From Rhodoferax sp. BLA1 (GTDB taxonomy: Bacteria > Pseudomonadota > Gammaproteobacteria > Burkholderiales > Burkholderiaceae_C): 64,000 nucleotides of DNA. This document shows positions 36,331 to 46,216 of this stretch, one piece after another. The position numbers were made by a program, and so were the translations under genes. Below the pieces are notes generated by a model. It did not search any database. It was not told the DNA's origin and worked only from the letters and a program-made list of their open reading frames with translations. Every line of letters begins with the position of its first letter. The stretch's first letter is position 1. The stretch is taken from contig NZ_SZVI01000001.1 of NCBI RefSeq assembly GCF_013416775.1, positions 248,001 to 312,000 of the forward strand, given 5' to 3'.

Positions 36331-37032
36331 TCAGGCGGACTCGAACAGATCCGGGAACTGCGCTGCGATATCGGGCAGCGACACAATGATTTCGCGCAGA
36401 TGGGCGCGCGTGGCTGCCGCCGCAGCCACCGGGTCACGCGCCTCGATGCCATCGACAATGCGGCTGTGCTGCTCGATGATCAGGTGGATGGGCGTGGCGT
36501 CATCCAGGCTCAGGTAACGGATGCGGTCCATCTGTGCCTTGATGCTCTCCACCATCCGCCAGGCGTAGGTGCGACGCACCGAAAGCGCAATGGTGCGGTG
36601 AAACTCCTCGTCAAGCACCAGAAACTCCTGGTTCAACCCGGGCGCCACCTTGGATTGCTGCGCAATCAAATCACGCAGGTCCTGAATGGCACTGGGCGGC
36701 GCCGAGGTGGCGGCCTCTTCGGCCACGGCGACCTCGATGGCTTCACGCACAAAGCGGGCATCCAGCACATCAGCCACAGAAATCTTGACCACAAAAGTGC
36801 CACGCTGGGGCAGGATGACCACCAGCCGCTCTTCGGCCAATTTGATGAACGCTTCGCGCACCGGCTGGCGGCTGGTCTCATACTGTTTGGCGATTTCAGA
36901 TTCGGACAGGGCCTGGCCTGGGCGCAACTCACCACGGATGATGGCGCCGCGCAGGTGCCGATGCAGCTGGGTGCCAATGGAGACAGGTTCAACGTGCTGG
37001 AAAGCGCGAACGGATTTGGTTTTCGAACGCAT
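36331..37032 (-). CDS. GntR-family (FadR subfamily) regulator
   Basis: 233-aa repressor-type protein. Winged helix at 15-80 (IRGELRPGQALSESEIAKQYETSRQPVREAFIKL) and an FCD ligand domain at 95-220 with metal-binding histidines in EEFHRTIAL, IIEQHSRIVDGI and TRAHL. Convergent with the dehydratase gene; most likely senses a sugar acid and controls this cassette. Between it and the ferredoxin at 37358 lie 325 bp holding only a dispersed repeat (37204-37260) and a weak hairpin at 37268-37295. Confidence 0.88.
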   Translation of the reverse strand: MRSKTKSVRAFQHVEPVSIGTQLHRHLRGAIIRGELRPGQALSESEIAKQYETSRQPVREAFIKLAEERLVVILPQRGTFVVKISVADVLDARFVREAIEVAVAEEAATSAPPSAIQDLRDLIAQQSKVAPGLNQEFLVLDEEFHRTIALSVRRTYAWRMVESIKAQMDRIRYLSLDDATPIHLIIEQHSRIVDGIEARDPVAAAAATRAHLREIIVSLPDIAAQFPDLFESA

Positions 37033-37203
37033 GGGCTCGAGTATCGCACCTAGCTTGCCAAAACAGGCCGTCACAAGGCCGCAAGTTGGCTCTTGTATGG
37101 CAGGTGTTGGCTCCATACCACCGTCTGCCGTTCCTGTGCCATGCGGGGAAAGCCACAACGCACCAGCCAAGCGCGGCGCGTGGCCAACGCAGTAGTCACA
37201 GAA

Positions 37204-37260
37204 CGCTATGAAATCAATTGCCACCTGCCCTTATAGATTAACGGCTAGAGGCACTTTTTT
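37204..37260 (+). repeat. dispersed repeat family 1, copy 6
   Basis: CGCTATGAAATCAATTGCC, CCCTTATAGATTAACGGCTAGAGGCAC and a T-run. It marks the junction between the sugar-acid cassette and the nifHDK operon. Confidence 0.75.
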
Positions 37261-37357
37261 CATATAAGACAGGGCAGATCCAACTGGCCTGCCCTTTGCG
37301 TTTTTGAGACCGTGGTGAGAGCGCCAAGCGGGGCACCCTTCACCTGGCGTTTTGGGT

Positions 37358-37705
37358 TCAAAACTTGACCAGAATATCCTCGTCGCGCACCACCATCTGG
37401 CAGGCCAGCCGCCAAGGGGGTGGCAGGTCTTTGGTCTCGGCATCGGCGATCTGCTGGGCGGTGATCTTGCCCGCGAGCTTGAGCACCAGTTTTTCCTTTT
37501 CGGTCAGCGCCACACCAATCGGTGTTTTGCCCGACAGCACCGACACCTGCACTTGGCAGGAGCCACATTCGCCGTTTTCACACTCGGACTGCAGCGGCAC
37601 GTCGTTGGCCTTGGCCACGGCGAGCAAGGTCTTGGTATCGCCCGCCACGGCATACACCGTCAGGTCTTTTTTCATGCGAGGGGAACTGAAAGTTACATTG
37701 GCCAT
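37358..37705 (-). CDS. 2Fe-2S ferredoxin of the FeSII (Shethna protein II) type
   Basis: 115-aa ferredoxin with the plant-type cluster ligands CENGECGSC (residues 33-41) and RLACQ (about 100). The ending DLPPPWRLACQMVVRDEDILV is nearly the same as Azotobacter FeSII, which locks nitrogenase into an oxygen-protected complex. This, and its place after nifK, suggests a protective role; FdxD is a name used in related bacteria. About 150 bp separate it from nifK, filled by a dispersed hairpin repeat. Confidence 0.9.
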   Translation of the reverse strand: MANVTFSSPRMKKDLTVYAVAGDTKTLLAVAKANDVPLQSECENGECGSCQVQVSVLSGKTPIGVALTEKEKLVLKLAGKITAQQIADAETKDLPPPWRLACQMVVRDEDILVKF

Positions 37706-37751
37706 GATGTTCTCAATTGGTTGTCGGGACCCTCTGAGGGGATGCAATTCC

Positions 37752-37809
37752 CGTCGCGAGCCGATTGAGCTTGCGTTGAGCAGCACAGCCGTACTCCCGT
37801 ACGGCGAGC
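37752..37809 (-). repeat. dispersed hairpin repeat family 3, copy A
   Basis: Contains the hairpin GCCGTACGGGAGTACGGC (7-bp stem, GGGA loop). A 27-nt core is identical, inverted, to 43072-43098, and both copies end with TCGCGACG 58 bases away. Lies between nifK and the FeSII-type ferredoxin. Confidence 0.85.
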
Positions 37810-37853
37810 AGCGCAGACGCAAGATCAACCGGCGCAGCAGGGAAGTGCGCCCC

Positions 37854-39410
37854 TCAGCGGACGATGTCGTAGCTGTAGTCGGTCTTACCGATACCCATGG
37901 TGTTGGCATCCAGCGCTTCGAAGAACTCGTCGAGCAGCATCACCAGCACCCGCATGCCGCCCTCATAACCCCAGGTGGGGTAACGGTGGTGGTGGTGGCG
38001 GTCGTGGATCGGGAACACCAGGCGCACCAGCGGCACCTTGGTGTCGCGCTCAAGGAACTTGCCATAGGTGTTGCCAATCAGGAAGTCCACCGGTTCGGTG
38101 AACAGCAGCGAACGCAGATGCCACAGATCGCGCTTCGGATACACCTTGCAGCCCTTGCCGTAAGGCGTCGAGTCAAACAACGCCTGCACCTTGGCCGCCC
38201 ATTCGTTGGTGCCGTTGGTGGACAACACATGGGTCGGCTCGGCACCCAGCTCCAGCAGGAAGGCGGCGTAACCCAGCAACTGGTCCGGGTCACCGTAGAG
38301 CGCAAAACGCTTGCCATGCAAATGCGCCTGGCTGTCGGCCAGCGCATCCACCAGCTGGCCACGTTCTTTTTCCAGCTCGGCCGGAATCGGTTTGCCGGTC
38401 AGGCGCGAGATTTCCATCAGGAACTTGTCGGTACCCGCCACACCCACCGGGGCATTGAGGGTGACCACTTCCTGGCCGTGTTCAGCGATGAATTTGCTGG
38501 TTTTTTCGCAGCAGAATTCCTGGAACACGATGGTGGCCTTGGCGTGCAGGGCGGCCACGACTTCTTCTTTGGTGGTGCCACCGGCGTACATGCGGAACTC
38601 GCCATCAGTGGGCGTGTTCCAGCTCTCGGACGGGTCACAAATGATGTTCACCTGGACACCGAACAGGTCAAAAATGCGGCGAATTTCCTTCATGTTGCCA
38701 ACAACAAAGCCATCAAAACCACCGATGAAGTTGATGCTGTCGTTGGGCACACGCACCAGCGGTTCGGTGGTTTTGGCCTTGCCGTCCCAGAAGTGGCGCA
38801 ACACACCCAGCAGGGCGTTGTCGTAACCGGTGATGTGGCTGCCGACAAACGCCGGGGTGTGGGCAAACGGCACGTCAAACTCTTCGGGAATGCTGCCCTT
38901 TTGTTTGCTGGTCTTGATGAAGGCGTCGACGTCATCCCCAATCACCTCGGCCATGCAGGTGGTGGACACCGCGATCATGTCGGGCTTGTACAGGCTGTAG
39001 GCGTTGGCCAGGCCGTCGACCATGTTGTTCAGGCCACCAAACACCGCCGCGTCTTCGGTCATGGAAGATGACACACAGCTGGTGGGCTCCTTGAAATGGC
39101 GCGAGAAGTGGGCGCGGTAGTAGGCCACACAACCCTGGCTGCCATGCACAAAACTCAGGGTCTTGGCAAAACCATTGGCAGCAAACACCGCACCCAGCGG
39201 CTGGCAGGCCTTGGCCGGGTTGACCACGAGGGAATCGCGGGCGAAGTTTTTGAGTTTGTAGTCTTCGGTCTTGGTCCACTCCACGGTCTGGCCGATGGTG
39301 GCTTCGGAATGGTTGAACTCAAAGGCCTTCTTCTTCTCGAAGAGGTCTTGGTACTCGGGTTCACGAAACAACATTTCGTGGTCAATGACTTTGTCGGCAA
39401 CTTGAGGCAT
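37854..39410 (-). CDS. nifK: nitrogenase molybdenum-iron protein beta chain
   Basis: 518-aa subunit carrying half the P-cluster. P-cluster cysteines are in KACQPLGA (about 69), SQGCVAYYR (about 94) and [11 protein letters not shown] (about 152); serine SSSMTEDAA lies near 188 in the usual order. ATG at 39410 is preceded by GGAG eight bases away; the ATG at 39422 falls inside that site's upstream region and is not used. Third gene of the nifHDK operon. Confidence 0.97.
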   Translation of the reverse strand: MPQVADKVIDHEMLFREPEYQDLFEKKKAFEFNHSEATIGQTVEWTKTEDYKLKNFARDSLVVNPAKACQPLGAVFAANGFAKTLSFVHGSQGCVAYYRAHFSRHFKEPTSCVSSSMTEDAAVFGGLNNMVDGLANAYSLYKPDMIAVSTTCMAEVIGDDVDAFIKTSKQKGSIPEEFDVPFAHTPAFVGSHITGYDNALLGVLRHFWDGKAKTTEPLVRVPNDSINFIGGFDGFVVGNMKEIRRIFDLFGVQVNIICDPSESWNTPTDGEFRMYAGGTTKEEVVAALHAKATIVFQEFCCEKTSKFIAEHGQEVVTLNAPVGVAGTDKFLMEISRLTGKPIPAELEKERGQLVDALADSQAHLHGKRFALYGDPDQLLGYAAFLLELGAEPTHVLSTNGTNEWAAKVQALFDSTPYGKGCKVYPKRDLWHLRSLLFTEPVDFLIGNTYGKFLERDTKVPLVRLVFPIHDRHHHHRYPTWGYEGGMRVLVMLLDEFFEALDANTMGIGKTDYSYDIVR

Positions 39411-39465
39411 GGTGGGCTCCAAAAGTGGTTAAAGGTTGGCGGCTGGCAGTTTTGCGTGGCACCCA

Positions 39466-39541
39466 CGGAACCGGCTAAGCCGGGCCGTTGGGTGCGCCCC
39501 TTGAGGGGTATGCGGCTACACGCAGTGAGCAAGCAACGGGG
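39466..39541 (+). repeat. dispersed repeat family 2, copy A, between nifD and nifK
   Basis: CGGAACCGGCTAAGCCGGGCC, GCCCCTTGAGGGGTATGCGGC and GAGCAAGCAACGGGG. It aligns along its whole length with 62251-62328. It fills most of the unusually long (135 bp) nifD-nifK gap. Confidence 0.85.
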
Positions 39542-39545
39542 AGAA

Positions 39546-41003
39546 TCAGGCCTTCCAGGGGGCCTTGGTCAACCCCCAGACCGGGCTGGAGATCGCCATG
39601 TCCATGTCACGGGCAAAGATGGCAAAGCCGTCGTAGCCGTGGTAAGGGCCGGAGTAGTCCCAGCTGTGCATCTGACGGAAGGGCACACCCATCTTCTGGA
39701 ACACGTACTTTTCCTTGATGCCTGAGCCCACCAGGTCGGGCTTGATGCCTTCCACAAAGTGCTCGAACTCGTAACCCGTCACATCGTCATAAATCAGCGT
39801 GCTGTCCTTGACGTAGTGGGTGGTGCGCTGGTAGTCGTCGTTGTGGGCGAACTCGTAGCCGGTGCCCACAATTTCCATACCCAGGTCTTCGTAGGCGCCA
39901 ATCACGTGACGCGGACGCAGACCGCCCACATACAACATCACTTTCTTGCCTTGCAGACGGGGTTTGTATTTATCGATGACAGCCTGCATCAGCGGTTTGT
40001 ACTTGGCGATCACTTCTTCGGCCTTGGCCTTGATGCTGTCGTCAAAGTGGCTGGCGATCTCGCGCAGGCTGGCTTCGATTTTGCTCGGGCCAAAGAAGTT
40101 GTACTCCACCCATGGGATGCCGTATTTTTCTTCCATGTGCCGGCTGATGTAGTTCATCGAGCGGTAGCAGTGCAGCACATTGAGCTTGGCCTTGGGGGTG
40201 TTCTCGATTTCAGCGATGGTGCCGTCACCGGACCACTGCGAGATCACACGCAGACCCATTTCTTCGAGCAGGATGCGGCTGGACCAAGCATCACCACCGA
40301 TGTTGTAGTCACCAATGATGGCCACGTCATACGGGGTCGACACAAACTGCGAGGTGTGGCCGGTGTCGGTGCGGTCAAACACCCAGTCGCGAATGGCGTC
40401 ATTGGCCAGGTGGTGGCCGAGCGACTGGCTGACACCCCGGAAACCTTCACAACGCACGGGTACGATGGTCTTGCCTTCGTACTCCTTGCTCTTTTTCTTG
40501 GAGACGGCCTCGATGTCGTCACCAATCAGGCCAATCGGGCATTCAGACTGGATCGAGATGCCTTTGTTCAGCGGGAACAGCACCTGGATCTCGTCAATGA
40601 TTTTGTCGAGCTTCTTGTCGCCGCCAAAAACAATGTCTTTCTCTTGAAAGTCAGAGGTGAACTGCATCGTCACAAAGGAGTCGATGCCGGTGGTGCCGAT
40701 GTAGTAATTGCGGCGGTTGGCCCAGGAGTACTGGCCGCAGCCAACCGGGCCATGGCTGATGTGCACCATGTCCTTGATCGGGCCCCAGACCACCCCTTTG
40801 GAGCCCGCATAGGCGCAGCCACGAATGGTCATCACGCCGGGCAGCGACTTGATGTTGGACTTGACCCCGCAATCGGGGCGGCCTTCTTCAAAGGTGCTGA
40901 GGTGTTTGGCGCGCCGTTTGGCCATTTTTTCGGGGTAGGCCTTCAGCACTTCTTCAATCAGGGCCTTGTTGGTGGCCTTGCGCTCTTCAACGGTGGCGGT
41001 CAT
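39546..41003 (-). CDS. nifD: nitrogenase molybdenum-iron protein alpha chain
   Basis: 485-aa subunit that holds FeMo-cofactor. P-cluster cysteines in GCAYAGSKG (about 62), [10 protein letters not shown] (about 88) and [11 protein letters not shown] (about 153); the cofactor cysteine is in [17 protein letters not shown] (about 276) and the cofactor histidine in [12 protein letters not shown] (about 450). GGAG precedes the ATG. Second gene of the operon, 86 bp after nifH. Confidence 0.97.
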   Translation of the reverse strand: MTATVEERKATNKALIEEVLKAYPEKMAKRRAKHLSTFEEGRPDCGVKSNIKSLPGVMTIRGCAYAGSKGVVWGPIKDMVHISHGPVGCGQYSWANRRNYYIGTTGIDSFVTMQFTSDFQEKDIVFGGDKKLDKIIDEIQVLFPLNKGISIQSECPIGLIGDDIEAVSKKKSKEYEGKTIVPVRCEGFRGVSQSLGHHLANDAIRDWVFDRTDTGHTSQFVSTPYDVAIIGDYNIGGDAWSSRILLEEMGLRVISQWSGDGTIAEIENTPKAKLNVLHCYRSMNYISRHMEEKYGIPWVEYNFFGPSKIEASLREIASHFDDSIKAKAEEVIAKYKPLMQAVIDKYKPRLQGKKVMLYVGGLRPRHVIGAYEDLGMEIVGTGYEFAHNDDYQRTTHYVKDSTLIYDDVTGYEFEHFVEGIKPDLVGSGIKEKYVFQKMGVPFRQMHSWDYSGPYHGYDGFAIFARDMDMAISSPVWGLTKAPWKA

Positions 41004-41089
41004 GGGGTAACTCCAGTAGGTGATGTTGTGGGTGTGGTGAAAGTCCCGGCCTGGTCACGTAGCGCAACGCAGACCGGAATTCACACCTC

Positions 41090-42097
<1,008 letters not shown>

Positions 42098-42136
42098 TCA
42101 CGTTTGGCTGGATGTGAGCCCGCGCAGCCTGTTCAT

Positions 42137-42152
42137 TGCAGCTTCCGTGCCA
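42137..42152 (-). promoter_or_regulatory. sigma-54 promoter of nifHDK
   Basis: Minus-strand TGGCACGGAAGCTGCA matches TGGCACG-N4-TTGCA with one mismatch. The leader to nifH is about 120 nt. NifA would activate from the site at 42247-42262, about 130 bp upstream. Confidence 0.9.
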
Positions 42153-42240
42153 TGCCGTTTGGGCCACGCCTCAAAGCCGGTGTCACACCCTGTTTTCATT
42201 GGGAAAAGCTGTTTTTCTCAGGGCAAAAACCTGGCGTTCC

Positions 42241-42268
42241 GGGTTTTGTTAACTTCCCGACAAAACCC
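42241..42268. promoter_or_regulatory. NifA upstream activator sequence
   Basis: TGT-N10-ACA (42247-42262) embedded in a longer perfect inverted repeat, GGGTTTTGT on the left and ACAAAACCC on the right. It lies between two divergent sigma-54 promoters, about 130 bp from the nifH start and about 115 bp from the other start. Confidence 0.85.
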
Positions 42269-42344
42269 CTGACCGTGTCGCAAAAATCCCGGTCGCAGGC
42301 GCTTGGGATGTGTGTTTGTGTCGGGTTTGCAGCGGGTTTCAGGT

Positions 42345-42360
42345 TGGTACGGTCATTGCA
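42345..42360 (+). promoter_or_regulatory. sigma-54 promoter of the 202-aa gene and dra operon
   Basis: TGGTACGGTCATTGCA matches TGGCACG-N4-TTGCA with one mismatch. The leader is about 50 nt. The rest of 42005-42420 holds the nifH leader, the divergent promoter and the NifA site, with no other gene. Confidence 0.9.
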
Positions 42361-42420
42361 GTTAGAGAGGGGCTTGTATCAAAGCTATCTCTGCCAGCTC
42401 AACCACCCAAAGGACCTCCC

Positions 42421-43029
42421 ATGACCGCCACCCTCGCCCGACCAGAGATCGACGACACCGCTTTTGCCCGCCTTGAGAACGAAGGGCGGCTGCTCAACCC
42501 CTTGCACAAAGCGATCACCGGCGTGCCCGGCCGCGTTGGTTTTCGGGGTGAGCTGGCGCTGCGCTTTGCCCCCAAGCTGGCCGACGAGGCGCGCCCACCC
42601 GAGCTGATGTGCCCCCAGGTCATGGCGATTGCCAATGTGGGCGAAAGTTTTGTGCCGTTTTTTGCCGGTTACCTGCTGAGTTTTGAGAGTCTCAAGGACG
42701 TGGCCGAGGTGTTGGGCGACACCTTGAGCGCCAGCGGCAAGTACTTCTTGTTTTGCGACAACATCGACCTGTCCAAAAAGTACCAGGTGCCCTACAACGG
42801 CGCCACTTTCTACGTGTTGCCGATTCTGGAGTCCACCGTCTACAACGAGTTGCTTGACCTGTTGTACCTGGAAAAGAACTACCTGAAGAAAAAGGACACC
42901 GCAGGCAAGCTCGACGCGGTGGCCAATGCCGCGCTCAAGTTCAGCGCCAACTTTGAGACGATTTCTTACGAAGAGGGGCTCAAGCTCATGGGGCCGGTAC
43001 GCAACCCCAACGAGAACCGTCCTGTTTGA
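42421..43029 (+). CDS. unrecognised protein under NifA/sigma-54 control, before draT
   Basis: 202-aa soluble protein I do not recognise. No signal peptide or membrane segment of note; a moderately hydrophobic stretch near 75-100 (IANVGESFVPFFAGYLL), a cysteine in LMCPQVM and another in FLFCDNID, and a lysine run in YLKKKD near 158. AAGGACC precedes the ATG. Its promoter and position, divergent from nifH and 130 bp before draT, make it part of the nitrogenase regulon. Confidence 0.75.
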   Translation: MTATLARPEIDDTAFARLENEGRLLNPLHKAITGVPGRVGFRGELALRFAPKLADEARPPELMCPQVMAIANVGESFVPFFAGYLLSFESLKDVAEVLGDTLSASGKYFLFCDNIDLSKKYQVPYNGATFYVLPILESTVYNELLDLLYLEKNYLKKKDTAGKLDAVANAALKFSANFETISYEEGLKLMGPVRNPNENRPV

Positions 43030-43071
43030 GCGGTGGCTGGCAGCTGCGCAACCCGATCTCAAAGCTGCGAT

Positions 43072-43129
43072 GCTCGCCGTACGGGAGTACGGCTGTGCGC
43101 CTCGCTCTGACCTCGGGCTTCTCGCGACG
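43072..43129 (+). repeat. dispersed hairpin repeat family 3, copy B
   Basis: Inverted second copy of 37752-37809: same 27-nt core with hairpin GCCGTACGGGAGTACGGC and the same TCGCGACG end. It fills the gap before draT. Confidence 0.85.
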
Positions 43130-43161
43130 CCATCCATTCGCTCAAACGTGAGCAACTGCTC

Positions 43162-44013
43162 ATGGATGTCGACTCCGATGAACTTGATCAGCCCCAGCGC
43201 TGGTACGGCACCAACCTGGTGGGGGTGCCCTCGCTCTTACTCGGCAGCGCGGCGTTCAACGCCCACCCGGTGCCCTTGGCCATTGCGGGCACACGTGAGT
43301 CGCACATGGGGCTGTTTGCGCTGCTGGAACGCAGCCAGGACCTAAGCGAGGCGCAGGACATGTTCACCCACTACATGGCGATTGCGTTTGGGCTGCGCAA
43401 GCCTGATGCGGATGAGCTGCGCAGCATGGGTGCCTCGGAGCAACGGCGCTGGCACAGCAGTTGGCGCAAGCTGCTGCAGGGTTGGGGCATGGATGCCAAC
43501 GGGGTGGCGGGTGCGGTGCTCAAGGGTTGGGTCGAGAGCCGTTTTGGGCTGGTGCCGAGTTTTCACAAAGCGCCTCTGGTGCGTTTCCCGTCGCCGGCCT
43601 GGGTGACCTACCTGCAGGAAAAAACCGCCAGCCGCCACAACAATAACAACATCCACCAGCAGCTCGACCTGCTGTACGAGTTCTGCCAATGGGCGCTGCG
43701 CCGTGGCCTGCTGCCGGGGGTCACACCGCAGAGCAAACACCTGCAACTCTGGCGTGGCAGCAACCGCTGTGAAGAGCAGGTGATCCATGGCCGGCTGCAA
43801 AACCGGCGCTGCACCGTGCGACTCAATAACCTGGTGTCGTTCAGCCTGAGTGCGCAGGACGCCTCGGTGTTTGGCGACTGGGTGTTTGAGGTGCAGGTGC
43901 CGGTGTGCAAGGTGCTGGTTTTTCCCGGCCTTTTGCCCGGCCAGGTGCTGCAGGGTGAGCAGGAGGTGCTGGCCCTGGGTGGCAACTACGAGGTCACGGC
44001 ACGTTATGCGTGA
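43162..44013 (+). CDS. draT: NAD-dinitrogen-reductase ADP-ribosyltransferase DraT
   Basis: 283-aa enzyme that adds ADP-ribose from NAD to the NifH arginine, switching nitrogenase off when ammonium appears or energy falls. Family features: RWYGTNLVGVPSLLLGSAAFNAHP near residue 12, LWRGSNRCEEQVIHGR near 190-206, and VFEVQVPVCKVLVFPGLLPGQVLQGEQEVLALGGNYEV-type ending. ATG at 43162 is the only reasonable start. Its stop overlaps draG by eight bases. Confidence 0.94.
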   Translation: MDVDSDELDQPQRWYGTNLVGVPSLLLGSAAFNAHPVPLAIAGTRESHMGLFALLERSQDLSEAQDMFTHYMAIAFGLRKPDADELRSMGASEQRRWHSSWRKLLQGWGMDANGVAGAVLKGWVESRFGLVPSFHKAPLVRFPSPAWVTYLQEKTASRHNNNNIHQQLDLLYEFCQWALRRGLLPGVTPQSKHLQLWRGSNRCEEQVIHGRLQNRRCTVRLNNLVSFSLSAQDASVFGDWVFEVQVPVCKVLVFPGLLPGQVLQGEQEVLALGGNYEVTARYA

Positions 44014-44944
44014 ACCCCTCGACCGCGCCCTGGGCGCTTACCTCGGTTTGGCCATTGGCGACGCACTGGGCGCCACCGTCGAGTTCATGCGCCCGCGCGA
44101 AATCGCCCACCAATACGGTGTGCACCGCGACATCATCGGCGGCGGCTGGCTCAAACTGGCGCGTGGTCAGGTCACCGACGACACCACCATGAGCCTGGCC
44201 CTCGGTGAGGCGCTGCTGCAAGCGGGTGCACCCGCGCTGATCGCCCATGCACATGGCGACGAGACCCTGACCCGGCGCATCGGCCAGGCCTATGTGCAGT
44301 GGTTCAGAGCCAAACCGGTGGACTGCGGCAACACCTGTCGGCGCGGCATCATGCGCTTCATGCACGAGGGAACACTCTCGGGTGAGCTCAACCCCGGTGA
44401 CGGCGGCAACGGCGCGCTGATGCGCAACCTGCCCGCCGTGCTGGCCACCCTGGGCCACGACGGCTTGTTTGAGCGCCTGTCGATCACTCAGGCGCGCCTC
44501 ACCCACCACCACCCCTTGTCCGATGCCGCCACGCTGGGCCTGGGCCAGTTGCTGCGCCTGCTGCTCACCGGCGCCAGCCACCCAAGCTGCCAGGCCTGGG
44601 TGGCCCAGTGGGTGGCCAACAACCCGAGTTTTGGCTTCACCACCTACCGAGGCCGTGCCACCGCCTATGTGGTCGACACGGTGCAGACCGTGCTGCACTT
44701 CCTGACCCAACACGAGGACTTCGAGGCCGCGATGGTGGCCACGGTGAACCAGGGCGACGACGCCGACACCACCGGCGCGCTGCTGGGCATGTTGGCCGGT
44801 GCCCGCTGTGGCGCCACCCGGCTGCCTTCGCGCTGGTTGCAACGCCTGCGCCCCGACGTGGTACGCGTCATCACCGACCAGACCTATGGTCTGCTGGCCC
44901 TGGCGGCCAGTCTTGACCCCGAGCCAATATCCGCCTCCACCTGA
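44006..44944 (+). CDS. draG: ADP-ribosyl-dinitrogen reductase glycohydrolase DraG
   Basis: 312-aa enzyme that removes ADP-ribose from NifH and so reactivates it. It has the dinuclear manganese-site motifs of the ADP-ribosylglycohydrolase family: GLAIGDALGATVEF (residues 14-27), VTDDTTMSLAL (about 55) and QGDDADTTGALLGMLAGA (about 245). Overlaps draT by eight bases, so both are translated together. Confidence 0.95.
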   Translation: MREPLDRALGAYLGLAIGDALGATVEFMRPREIAHQYGVHRDIIGGGWLKLARGQVTDDTTMSLALGEALLQAGAPALIAHAHGDETLTRRIGQAYVQWFRAKPVDCGNTCRRGIMRFMHEGTLSGELNPGDGGNGALMRNLPAVLATLGHDGLFERLSITQARLTHHHPLSDAATLGLGQLLRLLLTGASHPSCQAWVAQWVANNPSFGFTTYRGRATAYVVDTVQTVLHFLTQHEDFEAAMVATVNQGDDADTTGALLGMLAGARCGATRLPSRWLQRLRPDVVRVITDQTYGLLALAASLDPEPISAST

Positions 44945-44952
44945 GAATCGCC

Positions 44953-45372
44953 ATGGCACACATCAGCTTTTATGAAAAACCCGGCTGTGGCGGCAACGCC
45001 AGGCAAAAGGCTTTGCTGCTCGCCGCCCACCACACCCTTGATGTCAAAGACCTGCTCCAGACCCCATGGACAGAGGAGGAGCTGCTCCTGTTCTTGAGCC
45101 CTCTGGCGGTGCCGGACTGGTTCAACCGCGCGGCACCCCAGGTCAAGTCCGGCGAGGTGGTCCCCGAGTCGCTCAGTGCCGATGCCGCGCTGGCGCTGCT
45201 GTTGGCACAGCCTTTGCTGATCCGTCGGCCATTGATGGCTGTGGGTGAGCAGCGGATGGTCGGCTTTGACACCGCTGCGGTGCACGCCTGGGTCGGCCTG
45301 GGGGACCAGCCACCACCTGGCTCGCTCGAAGGCTGCGCCGCAGCCGCTGGCCACTGCAGCTCACCCCTTTGA
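44953..45372 (+). CDS. nifO: nitrogenase-associated ArsC-like protein NifO
   Basis: 139-aa thioredoxin-fold protein of the ArsC/Spx group that occurs in nif clusters. Seen: ISFYEKPGCGGNARQKALLLAAHH (3-26), DLLQTPWTEEELL, and LIRRPLMAVGEQRMVGFD near 87-104 with the conserved RRP turn. It has one cysteine in PGCGGN where arsenate reductases have CX5R. In Azotobacter, NifO affects the choice between nitrate assimilation and nitrogenase. Eight bases after draG. Confidence 0.85.
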   Translation: MAHISFYEKPGCGGNARQKALLLAAHHTLDVKDLLQTPWTEEELLLFLSPLAVPDWFNRAAPQVKSGEVVPESLSADAALALLLAQPLLIRRPLMAVGEQRMVGFDTAAVHAWVGLGDQPPPGSLEGCAAAAGHCSSPL

Positions 45373-45385
45373 ACTGGAGATCACC

Positions 45386-45637
45386 ATGCCCCTGTATGAC
45401 TACCAATGCCAGGCCTGCGGCCACCACTTTGAGGCGCTGGTGCGCTCTGGCAGCACCCCCGCCTGTCCAGCCTGCGCCAGCGTGGCGCTGACCAAATGTG
45501 TCTCACCGATTGCTCCTGCCGGCAAGATCGAAGCCATCCGTATGGCGCACCGCCGTGTCGCCGCCGCCCAGGGCCTGTTTGACAACTACAGCCCATCCGA
45601 CAAAGCCAAACTGCTGCAAGGCAAGAAAAACATCTGA
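45386..45637 (+). CDS. FmdB-family zinc-ribbon protein
   Basis: 83-aa protein with an N-terminal zinc ribbon: YDYQCQACGHHFE (Cys 8 and 11) and PACPACAS (Cys 27 and 30), followed by a basic helical tail. FmdB proteins accompany formamidase/amidase genes and many metabolic clusters; function unknown. The ATG at 45386 gives the normal family length. Between nifO and cowN and surely co-transcribed. Confidence 0.85.
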   Translation: MPLYDYQCQACGHHFEALVRSGSTPACPACASVALTKCVSPIAPAGKIEAIRMAHRRVAAAQGLFDNYSPSDKAKLLQGKKNI

Positions 45638-45643
45638 TCTGAC

Positions 45644-45916
45644 ATGAACACCGTTGACCGCTACCGCAGCTTCAAAGGCATTGACTTCGACGGCCAGGCC
45701 GCCCGCATGATTGCCCGCATCGAGGCCCACACCCAGGGGCTGGACGACCCGTTCTGGGCCTATTTCTTCCAGCGCCGCAACGCCACCGAGGGCATGCGTT
45801 ACGACGACCAGTTGCTGCTGTCGAGTTTTGTCAACCAGATCCGCGAGCTGCTGGAAGCCAGACACGACGAGACCGGTCTGGCCTGGCTTGACCAGCTCGA
45901 AACCGAGTGTTTCTGA
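45644..45916 (+). CDS. cowN: N2-fixation-sustaining protein CowN
   Basis: 90-aa soluble protein. The pattern DRYRSFKGIDFDGQAARMI at the start, DPFWAYFFQRR in the middle and VNQIRELLEA...LEQLETEC-type end match CowN, which keeps Mo-nitrogenase active in the presence of carbon monoxide. It starts six bases after the FmdB gene. Last gene of the draT-draG-nifO-fmdB group before a repeat at 45998. Confidence 0.88.
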   Translation: MNTVDRYRSFKGIDFDGQAARMIARIEAHTQGLDDPFWAYFFQRRNATEGMRYDDQLLLSSFVNQIRELLEARHDETGLAWLDQLETECF

Positions 45917-45997
45917 GCCGTTTGCCCTGGCGGGTTTGCCACGACCCTGGCGGTTTTGCCACACCGATGCGACGGCCTTGGCCCGCGCCAGAAGCCT

Positions 45998-46056
45998 ATA
46001 TCGCTATCTAATTAAAAGCATTCAGCCATTCATAAATAAGGGCTAGAGGCCAATTT
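45998..46056 (+). repeat. dispersed repeat family 1, copy 7
   Basis: TATCGCTATCTAATTAAAAGC, then CATTCATAAATAAGGGCTAG and AGGCCAATTT. It separates cowN from the promoter at 46086. Confidence 0.85.
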
Positions 46057-46085
46057 CCTCCATAACCTCTCCAAAAAACCGGCTT

Positions 46086-46101
46086 GGGCGCGCTATTTGC
46101 T
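46086..46101 (+). promoter_or_regulatory. sigma-54 promoter of the 134-aa gene
   Basis: GGGCGCGCTATTTGCT has GG and GC ten bases apart and matches TGGCACG-N4-TTGCT at all but two fixed positions. A ModE-like box covers its -12 half. No TGT-N10-ACA site is seen upstream. Confidence 0.65.
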
Positions 46102-46114
46102 TTTATATACAGCG
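46091..46114. promoter_or_regulatory. ModE-like box over the 46086 promoter
   Basis: Imperfect inverted repeat CGCTATT...TATATACAGCG resembling the molybdate-repressor site (CGnTATATA-N-TATATAnCG). From TTGC onward it is 18 bases aligned without gaps to the box before modE. Confidence 0.65.
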
Positions 46115-46216
46115 AGCACAGGATGTGTCGGCTTCGCTCCATCTGCGCCAACACCCCACCCTGTTTCACCACCGACGCTGGCACCTGCCACACGCCGGAC
46201 CACCTTGGAGGCTGGA

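Noticed and set aside
37268-37295. Hairpin AGGGCAG/CTGCCCT as nifHDK terminator
   Set aside because: No T-run follows on the minus strand; too weak to call a terminator.
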